Below are positions 37,904-44,853 of a stretch of 64,000 bases of DNA, in pieces. The first letter of the stretch is position 1, and the number at the start of each line of letters is the position of its first letter. The position numbers and the translations under genes are program-made. Under the pieces are notes generated by a model that worked only from the letters and a program-made list of their open reading frames with translations, did not search any database and had not been told where the DNA came from. Source of the DNA: Ruegeria lacuscaerulensis (GTDB lineage: Bacteria; Pseudomonadota; Alphaproteobacteria; Rhodobacterales; Rhodobacteraceae); contig NZ_WQGO01000002.1 of assembly GCF_013034685.1 (NCBI RefSeq), positions 657,086-721,085 on the forward strand, read 5' to 3'.

Positions 37904-38029
37904 GACCATTTCCAAATGTTCCGGTGGATGCAAAAGTCCTGAATTCTGGAACATGGCCCGCAAAATGAAATGGAAAATTCTCGCCAAAATTTCTTGACCC
38001 CATGACAACCGCCCCATAGGGCATTTGGC

Positions 38030-38728
38030 ATGGACATATCCCCTGACAGCACGTCATCAGCCGATATTTACGACACCCTGCGCGATGGGTTGATTTGGGG
38101 GCGTTGGAAATCCGGCCAGCGGCTGAAACCACAGCACTTGAAAGACGAATTCGGATGCTCGACCGCAGCATTGCGCGAAGCTTTGTTACGCCTGGCCGGT
38201 GAAGGGTTTGTCGAAAATGAAAAGAACCACGGGTTTCGCGCCGTGGAACACTCAGATGAAACGTTCCAACAGGCGGCACACTTGCGAATGGTGTTGGAAT
38301 GCGAAGCGGTTGAGCTGGCATTGAAACAGGGCGATTTCGAATGGGAGATGGCGCTGAACGCGGCACATCATAACCTCGACTATATCGAGGCGCGTATGGA
38401 GCAAGCAGAAGATGTCACACCGTTTGTCAAACGCTGGTCCCGGCAGGACTGGGTGTTTCACAGCACACTGTTGGGGGCGTGCAACTCTGATCTGCTGATG
38501 CGGATCTACAAATCGGTCTACGACACCTTCCGAATGTGCGCGGTGTCCCGAATTGAAGGGTTTGGCTTCTCTCAGTTGACACGCCGTGAACATCGGGCGA
38601 TCTATGACGCCGCCATTGCCCGCGATCTACCGGAATGCATCGGCGCCATTCGGGCGCACTTGGCCTTGTACCGAGATGACAACCGCCCAATCGAAAGACC
38701 GGAACAGATGGAAAGAGACAAGGCTTGA
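38030..38728 (+). CDS. GntR-family regulator (FCD type)
   Basis: A 232-residue regulator with an N-terminal winged helix (QRLKPQHLKDEFGCSTAALR, EALLRLAGEGFV) and a C-terminal helical FCD ligand domain (LRMVLECEAVELALKQG; His residues in AAHHNLDYI). FCD regulators bind organic acids, usually with a metal. No metabolic gene is adjacent on this strand, so the target is unknown. Confidence 0.88.
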   Translation: MDISPDSTSSADIYDTLRDGLIWGRWKSGQRLKPQHLKDEFGCSTAALREALLRLAGEGFVENEKNHGFRAVEHSDETFQQAAHLRMVLECEAVELALKQGDFEWEMALNAAHHNLDYIEARMEQAEDVTPFVKRWSRQDWVFHSTLLGACNSDLLMRIYKSVYDTFRMCAVSRIEGFGFSQLTRREHRAIYDAAIARDLPECIGAIRAHLALYRDDNRPIERPEQMERDKA

Positions 38729-38765
38729 ACCTGATTTGGGTTCGGACAGGCAGTTCCAGGCCAAA

Positions 38766-39206
38766 TCAGCTTCGATCAGAAAGTGAGGCGGGCACCGGCC
38801 TGTCAAAACATTCCAAAATCGCCATTCCGGTTAGAAAGAACGCGCGAAGATGCCCGCGTGTAAAGCATTTTGTTCCAGCCGAGAACCTGATATTTGCAAA
38901 CCTGCACTCCAGATCCACTTCACTGGGTTTGGCAATCGGAACCGCCAGAATTTCGCCATCGGTAAGGCGATAGGTCCCCGAGTTGACAATCACGTCCATG
39001 GTCCCCTCGAGGCATTCAAGGCGAAGGTCGCCGTCATCGCCCGGAGCCAGTTCAAGCTTTTCCTCCTGAACAGGTGTTTCAGCCAATATCATACTATCCG
39101 CAACCGTTTGCGCGAACGCTTCACTAACCGGCAGTGCGCTGCAATTCACTGTAGACAAGACCGCTGACAAACCCTTCCAGAAACATGAGAGAGGGGGTGT
39201 GGTCAT
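38766..39206 (-). CDS. Unknown protein of about 146 residues
   Basis: Open frame with ATG at 39206 preceded by CAGGA. It has a Ser/Val-rich N-terminal stretch and a central, beta-looking segment (GDLRLECLEGTMDVIVNSGT, LTDGEILAVPIAKPSEVDLE) that could be a small barrel. No family was recognised. It converges on the GntR gene and lies 49 bases downstream of the membrane protein on the same strand, so it may be co-transcribed with it. Confidence 0.5.
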   Translation of the reverse strand: MTTPPLSCFWKGLSAVLSTVNCSALPVSEAFAQTVADSMILAETPVQEEKLELAPGDDGDLRLECLEGTMDVIVNSGTYRLTDGEILAVPIAKPSEVDLECRFANIRFSAGTKCFTRGHLRAFFLTGMAILECFDRPVPASLSDRS

Positions 39207-39254
39207 TATGTGATCCTGCAAGAAAGCGACTTGGTTTGTGGGTTAAGCACGAAA

Positions 39255-40523
39255 CTACTCACCGCTGATCCCGACCCGCTGACCATGAAGCGATTGCGGC
39301 ATGATCGACAGATCCTGCTGCACAACAAAAGGTTGGGCGTATTCCTGTTGTGCGACGGTGCCTTCCAACCAGAGACGAACCGATTTCTGAGTGCCCAGGC
39401 AGATCCGCATCCAGACCGGACGGGCGAAAATCCCATCCAAGCGAACCAATACATTGTAGTGCGAGACGCGCGGGCCAGACTGGTTTTTGAAATGCAACTG
39501 TTCAATGGCGTGATCTGTAACAATGCCTTGAACAACCGCACCGGACTGGATTGTATCGGGGAGCTGCGCAAAAACCTCGTCCGGTTGAAGTTGCGCAACC
39601 AATTTCGGATCATGAACCGAGGCGGCCAGAGCTATCATCGCGACTGTGCCGCCGACAACCGCGCCCAGAAACAAAGCCCTGTGATGGGTCCAAAGCCAGG
39701 CAAAGCCATCTTCCAGGGGTCGGCCCGAGCTATCACCCAAATCCCCCTGATAGTCGACAGACCAGCCAATCAGCCCGATAAAGAACAGCCCGAGGATCGC
39801 CAAGGTCAGGCAGTGCATTAGACCCGCCTTGATCGCTGCGGCTGTGGTGAAGGATTGCCAGCCCAAGGTATCCTCGGCCCGTTGGCCGAACCGCAGGGTT
39901 TTCTCCCATCGCAGATCGGAAAAACGGTCGGTGAACACGTCGTTGTCATCGTGGACGGCGCTGGACGTCGCGACAATCTCGCCCGCGGGATAGAGCCGGA
40001 ACACCTCGTTGTGCAAATCATGGCCAACCACGACCGAGCGTTCCGGTTGGCCAAAATACCGGGCATGGATGGTGACAAGCGAGGTTGATGCAAACAAGGC
40101 GTGCAGAAACAGCACAAAGACAAAAAGCGCGCCCAGCACCCAATGAGACCCGGTGCCCTCGAACCATGAAATCGCAATTAGGATACCGGAAACCCCAACC
40201 GTAAGGCGACAGAACAGATCAAACAGGCCTAGCATCGCGACAAGGGCAAGCAGCAACACCCAGTGATTTTGCTCTGAGTATCGCGGCGCATCAGGAAAAG
40301 TCGGGGGCACCGGCGCGACAGCCATGGGTGAAAAGAAATACTGATAGCCCGCCAAAAGAATGGCCAGAAACAGAAACAACACGCCCAAAACCCCAGCGGC
40401 GAACGGTATCATGCCGCTCATACCGTCAAAGTTTTGTTGCCCAGCCTGCGTATAGAGTCCCCAGAAGGCGAAGGCCGTGCCACCGACCCCCATCGTGAAA
40501 AGGACGAAATTCGTCGCGCTCAT
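39255..40523 (-). CDS. Polytopic membrane protein of unknown function
   Basis: A 422-residue protein with about six membrane segments: two at the start (FVLFTMGVGGTAFAFWGLY; LGVLFLFLAILLAGYQYFF), two near 90-150, and two near 230-300. A soluble part lies between the fourth and fifth segments and another at the C-terminus (VLVRLDGIFARPVWMRICLG). It recalls DUF3592-like membrane proteins only loosely. No catalytic motif was seen. It is divergent from the secreted protein at 40786. Confidence 0.65.
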   Translation of the reverse strand: MSATNFVLFTMGVGGTAFAFWGLYTQAGQQNFDGMSGMIPFAAGVLGVLFLFLAILLAGYQYFFSPMAVAPVPPTFPDAPRYSEQNHWVLLLALVAMLGLFDLFCRLTVGVSGILIAISWFEGTGSHWVLGALFVFVLFLHALFASTSLVTIHARYFGQPERSVVVGHDLHNEVFRLYPAGEIVATSSAVHDDNDVFTDRFSDLRWEKTLRFGQRAEDTLGWQSFTTAAAIKAGLMHCLTLAILGLFFIGLIGWSVDYQGDLGDSSGRPLEDGFAWLWTHHRALFLGAVVGGTVAMIALAASVHDPKLVAQLQPDEVFAQLPDTIQSGAVVQGIVTDHAIEQLHFKNQSGPRVSHYNVLVRLDGIFARPVWMRICLGTQKSVRLWLEGTVAQQEYAQPFVVQQDLSIMPQSLHGQRVGISGE

Positions 40524-40594
40524 ATGACCTGCCCCATGCTAGCCGCGAGGGCAAAACAGCCCATCTTCGCGTGATGAGGGGATGCTGAATGCGC

Positions 40595-40698
40595 TTTGTA
40601 TCATCCGCATGCCGCGGAGTGTATCAATTGTAATTCCACCACTTTTTCGGGTTCTCAGGGCTGCATCTGACCCGAGCGACAGTGATACATTTGATACG
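40595..40698. promoter_or_regulatory. TTGTATCAA-type direct repeats upstream of a secreted-protein gene
   Basis: Three elements: TTTGTATCAT at 40595-40604; TGTATCAAT directly followed by TGTAATTCC at 40620-40637; and, on the opposite strand, GTATCAAAT followed by GTATCACT at 40681-40697. The 9-bp direct-repeat spacing is the same as at 44082 and 47591. The likely binder is the OmpR-type regulator encoded at 44149. Confidence 0.5.
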
Positions 40699-40785
40699 AG
40701 GCGCAACCTACTACAGACACACGGCACGGGCAGGATGGACGGAAAAGCCGACACCCTATTCTGCGAAAATTTGACAGGAGAGATG

Positions 40786-41523
40786 ATGTTTCCTTGGAAA
40801 CCAGCCCTTTTTGCGGCTGCTATTGCGGCCCATCCCGCCCAAAGCTGCAATCTAAAACACGTCCTTGAATTCAGCATCGAAGACGGCCACGCGATTATCT
40901 TTCTGAATGACGTGTACTACCGCAAATTCGTAGGTCCAGATGAAAACGTTCTGGGCTTTGCCGAGTGGAACATTCAGGGCGAAAACCGGGTTCACATTCG
41001 ATTTGAAGGTGATCAGAGCGCGATGTTTCAGATCAGGTCCGCCTGTGCCGGGGGTTTTGGAAGTCAAGCGGCGTCTTCCAAGGCTGACCTGTCTGGCGGG
41101 GGCGAAGTGGCATTCTCGGTTCATTTGACGAAACCCGGCAATCCTCTGTTTGAAGCGTTGGAACCCGGGGACCCTGACGGGCTGGCTGCGGCCTATGACG
41201 CGTTTCGCGACACAGTCCTTGCGCGGGATGCGCAAGCCGTACTGAGCGCGTTGCAACTTGTCATAGACAGGAGTGTCGAAGGCGGGTTGGATCGGGATGC
41301 CCTTGTTGCTCATCTGATCCATGCCGTGACAGAAGGTATCTTTGACTTGCCCGAAAACAGTACCTTTTATCCCGCCGCTGATGGCAGGATCTTCCAACGC
41401 CTGACCGATGGGTACGATGTGGCGTTGACGTCCCGTTACAAGTACGATGGCAGCGCCTGGACACAGCCCCTTGGCACCTATTGGGCCAGGATCGACGGCG
41501 AATGGTCTATCATCCTGAACTGA
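40786..41523 (+). CDS. Secreted protein, paralogue of the one at 43255
   Basis: A 245-residue protein with a signal peptide (MFPWKPALFAAAIAAHPAQS) directly before a Cys. The mature part opens NLKHVLEFSIEDGHAIIFLN, matching the CDIEHSLRYSIDGQGEHSVH opening of the protein at 43255, and both end in a Trp-rich segment (ARIDGEWSIILN here). ATG 40786 is chosen because AGGAG is spaced five bases from it; ATG 40783 is possible. The function is unknown; it is probably periplasmic. Confidence 0.75.
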   Translation: MFPWKPALFAAAIAAHPAQSCNLKHVLEFSIEDGHAIIFLNDVYYRKFVGPDENVLGFAEWNIQGENRVHIRFEGDQSAMFQIRSACAGGFGSQAASSKADLSGGGEVAFSVHLTKPGNPLFEALEPGDPDGLAAAYDAFRDTVLARDAQAVLSALQLVIDRSVEGGLDRDALVAHLIHAVTEGIFDLPENSTFYPAADGRIFQRLTDGYDVALTSRYKYDGSAWTQPLGTYWARIDGEWSIILN

Positions 41524-41533
41524 GACAATCAGG

Positions 41534-42403
41534 TTATACCCGCCGCCAGTGAACATCCTGCATCACGTAACGCGCATAGCGAAAGTCCTGAATGCGCAGC
41601 AGTTTTTGGTCCGAAAAGGTCAGGCGAATGACATAGACCGGGGCAATGCCGGGTTTTTCACGGTCAAAGACCAACACCGTAGGCGTCCCGTCCACATGGC
41701 CGGGCACCATCATCCAATCCGTCACCTTCGCGTAGTTTGAGTAATACCCGCCCACCGCCTCAGCGCCGGTGCGGTGTTCGATGCTGACGACATCAAGCGC
41801 CACCTCCTCCGCCAGCATGGCGCGGATCGTATCAAAGTCATGTGCGTTGAAGCAGGCAGTGTATCGCGCCAAAAGCACTTTGTCAGTGTCGTTCAGATCG
41901 CCCAGCTGCTCCGATGGCGCGGATCTCAGCGCCGCGCGTCCACGTTTGAGCGTCGACTTGACCGCGTCGATGCTGGAATCCGAGATATCGGCCACCTCGC
42001 TAGCGCTGTATCCCAACACGTCAAACAGGATAACAGCGCTGCGCTGTCTGGGCGTCAGCGTCATCAAAGGGCGCAACGTATCCGCCGTCCCGCCCGAAAC
42101 CGGCAAAGTTTGTGTGACCTCTTTGAAATGACTCAGGCGGGATTTCATGGCCTGCTCCGACTTTCGGGCGCGGATGGCGTTGAGCGCGGTGTTCCGAGCG
42201 ATCCGAAACATCCATGCACGGGGGTTTTCGACCCGAGCCCCCGTCTCAATGGCGCGCAGCGCGGCAAGCATTGCGTCTTGCAGCACGTCCTCGCCATCAA
42301 AGACGGATCCCATCATACGCGACAGAAAGCGATGCAGATCAGGACGCAGTGTCGTCAGTGCAGCGGTCAGGGCGGCATTGGTCGTTGGCAAATCAGGCTT
42401 CAT
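41534..42403 (-). CDS. ECF-type sigma factor with C-terminal SnoaL-like extension
   Basis: Regions 2 and 4 of an ECF sigma factor are visible: GEDVLQDAMLAALRAI, WMFRIARNTALNAIRARKSE and TPRQRSAVILFDVLGYSASE with VADISDSSIDAVKSTLKRGR. About 110 extra residues follow (LARYTACFNAHDFDTIRAML and on), typical of the SnoaL-like control domains of ECF41-like groups. The ATG at 42403 lies one base after the stop of the dehydrogenase gene, so the two are co-expressed. The sigma factor probably controls that dehydrogenase. Confidence 0.85.
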   Translation of the reverse strand: MKPDLPTTNAALTAALTTLRPDLHRFLSRMMGSVFDGEDVLQDAMLAALRAIETGARVENPRAWMFRIARNTALNAIRARKSEQAMKSRLSHFKEVTQTLPVSGGTADTLRPLMTLTPRQRSAVILFDVLGYSASEVADISDSSIDAVKSTLKRGRAALRSAPSEQLGDLNDTDKVLLARYTACFNAHDFDTIRAMLAEEVALDVVSIEHRTGAEAVGGYYSNYAKVTDWMMVPGHVDGTPTVLVFDREKPGIAPVYVIRLTFSDQKLLRIQDFRYARYVMQDVHWRRV

Positions 42404-42404
42404 G

Positions 42405-43133
42405 TCACCCCAAGTTTTCCACGCCCGCGCCGTCAATGCCATAGGCCCCGGCTTTGGGATGGGCGACCAAGGTGCACATATGCGCAGAAATCGCCTCGGG
42501 TGTCAGGGGGGTGTCCCATTGGCGCATGAAGCTGGCCGCACCGCCGCCGCGCATCTGACCATAAGCTCTCGCTGCCTCTTGCGCGATGGCGGTGCCCGCG
42601 ATCAACTGTTTGGGGTAGATCGTGGCGAAGGTCAGACCGAGCCCGCGTTTGTCTGCTTCCATCTGCGCGTAGTTCATCACGAAATGCTGCATACGTTTTG
42701 CCCCCGCGTACCCCCCGGACAAGGGCGATCCGTTCAGGGCTGCGCCGCTGGCAAAGGTGAGGACGGTACCGCCTTGCGGTATGGCACCGTTCAACGCGGC
42801 CTGTGCCAGATCGAAGGTTATCTTGGTGTCGTTGAACCACGGCGCGCAGAAATCCGACCAGTCATAGCTGCTGATCGGCCCCATCTGCGGTTTGATCCCA
42901 CCGATATGTAGAACCGTGTGTGGATCGTGTTTTCCAAGCAGATCCGATACCGCGCCATCCTCGGACGCGTCCATGACTTCGGGCGTGACGTTGTCTGTTT
43001 CCGCGCATAAACTGTCCAGATCCACAGCCGAGCGCGATACCGCAACAACGTTTCGTCCCTTTTTGGCAAGCGCGGTCGCCGTTGCGCGCCCAACGCCCCG
43101 CCCGGCTCCAAGGATCAGTGTTTTTCCGACCAT
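42405..43133 (-). CDS. Short-chain dehydrogenase/reductase
   Basis: A 242-residue NAD(P)-dependent SDR: LILGAGRGVGRATA binds the cofactor, VLTFASGAALNGSPLSGGYA supplies the catalytic Ser and Tyr, and GYAGAKRMQ completes Y-x3-K. The substrate is unknown. ATG 43133 is chosen because it starts right at the Rossmann fold and AAGGGG precedes it; the frame is open further upstream into the neighbouring gene. It is followed by the sigma factor gene, a pairing known for ECF41-type loci. Confidence 0.88.
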   Translation of the reverse strand: MVGKTLILGAGRGVGRATATALAKKGRNVVAVSRSAVDLDSLCAETDNVTPEVMDASEDGAVSDLLGKHDPHTVLHIGGIKPQMGPISSYDWSDFCAPWFNDTKITFDLAQAALNGAIPQGGTVLTFASGAALNGSPLSGGYAGAKRMQHFVMNYAQMEADKRGLGLTFATIYPKQLIAGTAIAQEAARAYGQMRGGGAASFMRQWDTPLTPEAISAHMCTLVAHPKAGAYGIDGAGVENLG

Positions 43134-43254
43134 TTCAAATACCCCTTTTGCTGTCAGTTCACTGGATAAGACACGGAAGAGGGGCAAAACGGGGCGCTGG
43201 GGTTTCAATTCTTGGGATTTGCTGCATTGCGCCCGCAGGCGCGACACCCTCCGC

Positions 43255-44010
43255 TCAGGGTTCCAGAATGGCCCATGCTCCGTCGACAAAGATCCACAAC
43301 GTACCACTTGACCACCCATGGGTGCCGTCAGAATGCGTCCGGGTAATGGACACGGGCGGTTCACCCCGCGGGCCAACCACCTGCCAGGCTTGACCGTCCA
43401 GAACAGCTTTCATCTCAAGCTCGTCCTGAATGTGCAGCTCGCCTTCGGCAATCATACCGCCGACATGCGCATTGATCCGTTCCAGCGGCGCGCCGTTGGC
43501 CACCATGTTGGCAAGCAGAGGCCCATGCAAAGCAAACACTGCGTCGCTATTGCGGCTGCGAATGGCATCCTGCAGCGATTGCACGGCGGCCATCAGACCA
43601 GAGCCGTCGGTTCTTTCCACGCCGGGATAAATTGCGGTGTCCTGCACTTCGGTGTCAAATTGCAGCGTCTTGGTCGCCGTGCTGTCAAAGCTAACCTGCG
43701 CAATCGGGGTTTCATCTGGAAGGCCGCCCTTGCAGCTTTTGTGGACGCTGTAGCGCGCCGTGCTGTTTGCATCACGGGCCGTGAACGCGATCGAAACCTC
43801 GTTGATGCCGGCCACCAGCCCTTTGCTGAGCCGCGCGAAACCGCTTGAATGGTCGCCTTTGTCGATTAGGACGTCATTCAAATGCACGCTGTGCTCACCC
43901 TGCCCGTCGATCGAGTAGCGTAGGGAATGTTCAATGTCGCACGCGTTTGCCTGCGCGGCGATACCGGTCGACATACAGGCTGTCAGGATGGCGGGTTTAA
44001 CAAGACGCAT
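43255..44010 (-). CDS. Secreted protein, paralogue of the one at 40786
   Basis: A 251-residue protein with a signal peptide (MRLVKPAILTACMSTGIAAQ) ending before ANACDIEH. The mature N-terminus and the C-terminal layout (GTLWIFVDGAWAILEP) resemble the protein at 40786, indicating an old duplication. GGAG spaced seven bases supports ATG 44010. Direct repeats in its promoter (44082-44099) match those before the paralogue. The function is unknown; an envelope role is likely. Confidence 0.75.
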   Translation of the reverse strand: MRLVKPAILTACMSTGIAAQANACDIEHSLRYSIDGQGEHSVHLNDVLIDKGDHSSGFARLSKGLVAGINEVSIAFTARDANSTARYSVHKSCKGGLPDETPIAQVSFDSTATKTLQFDTEVQDTAIYPGVERTDGSGLMAAVQSLQDAIRSRNSDAVFALHGPLLANMVANGAPLERINAHVGGMIAEGELHIQDELEMKAVLDGQAWQVVGPRGEPPVSITRTHSDGTHGWSSGTLWIFVDGAWAILEP

Positions 44011-44081
44011 AGGGTTTCTCCGATACAAAAAGGTTGTCATAGCCCCTTATCCGCCCCGTCTGTCTCAGCAGGATGTTGCGG

Positions 44082-44099
44082 TTTGTCTCATTTGTATCA
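44082..44099. promoter_or_regulatory. Direct repeat TTTGTCTCA-TTTGTATCA before the secreted-protein gene
   Basis: TTTGTCTCA at 44082-44090 is directly followed by TTTGTATCA at 44091-44099, about 72 bases upstream of the ATG at 44010. It is the same 9-bp-period element as at 40620, 40681 and 47591, and fits tandem binding by an OmpR-type regulator. Confidence 0.5.
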
Positions 44100-44148
44100 A
44101 TGGGTTGACGTTTTATCGGCGGGTGTGGTTCACCATGGCCGCAGCGCT

Positions 44149-44853
44149 CTAGCTGAAGACATATCCAATGCCGCGCACGGTTCGGATCGCCTCGGGCTTT
44201 GTCGGGTTGTGTTCGACCTTGCGCCTGATCCGAGAGATACGCAGGTCGACGGAGCGGTCGAAAGGCTCCCACCCGCGATCATGGGCCTGTTCCAGCAGCT
44301 GGTCACGGTTCAGCACACGCCCGCGGTTTTCTGCAAAAACCCGCAACAGGCTGAATTCCATCGCGGTGATCGGGATTTCCTGCCCATCGGCACCAAAAAG
44401 CCGGGCCTGATCCAGATCGAGGCGGCAGGTTCCAAAAGGTACCGTGCCCGACAACCTGTTCAGCGATTCCTGCTTGTCAGTCTGAAATTTGTTCCGCCGA
44501 AGGGCGGCGTTGACGCGGGCCTGCAATTCGCGCAGATCCACTGGCTTCACCAGATAGTCATCGGCCCCGAACTCCAGTCCCAGCACCTTGTCCACCACAT
44601 CCCCTGCCGCCGTCAGCATCATCACCGGAACGGTCGAGGTTTCGCGGATTTCGCGCAAAGCGGTCAGGCCATCCTTGCCTGGCATACGAATATCCAGAAC
44701 GATCAGATCGGGCTCTCCGGCCTCCAGTAGTTCGGCCAATTCCTGTGCATTGGCTGCCTGATCCACGGTATATCCACATTCGCTGAGATGGTCGTGCAAC
44801 ATGCGACGCAGGGGGGCTTCGTCATCGCAAATAGCAATTCGAGGGGCGGTCAT
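44149..44853 (-). CDS. OmpR-family response regulator
   Basis: A 234-residue regulator: receiver domain with ICDDEAPLRR, phospho-acceptor Asp in LIVLDIRMPGKDG and Lys in DDYLVKPVDL, then a C-terminal winged helix (FSLLRVFAENRGRVLNRDQL, VDLRISRIRRKVE). Its ATG overlaps the kinase stop by four bases (ATGA), so the kinase at 44850 is its partner. Probable targets are the genes behind the TTGTATCAA repeats. Confidence 0.93.
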   Translation of the reverse strand: MTAPRIAICDDEAPLRRMLHDHLSECGYTVDQAANAQELAELLEAGEPDLIVLDIRMPGKDGLTALREIRETSTVPVMMLTAAGDVVDKVLGLEFGADDYLVKPVDLRELQARVNAALRRNKFQTDKQESLNRLSGTVPFGTCRLDLDQARLFGADGQEIPITAMEFSLLRVFAENRGRVLNRDQLLEQAHDRGWEPFDRSVDLRISRIRRKVEHNPTKPEAIRTVRGIGYVFS

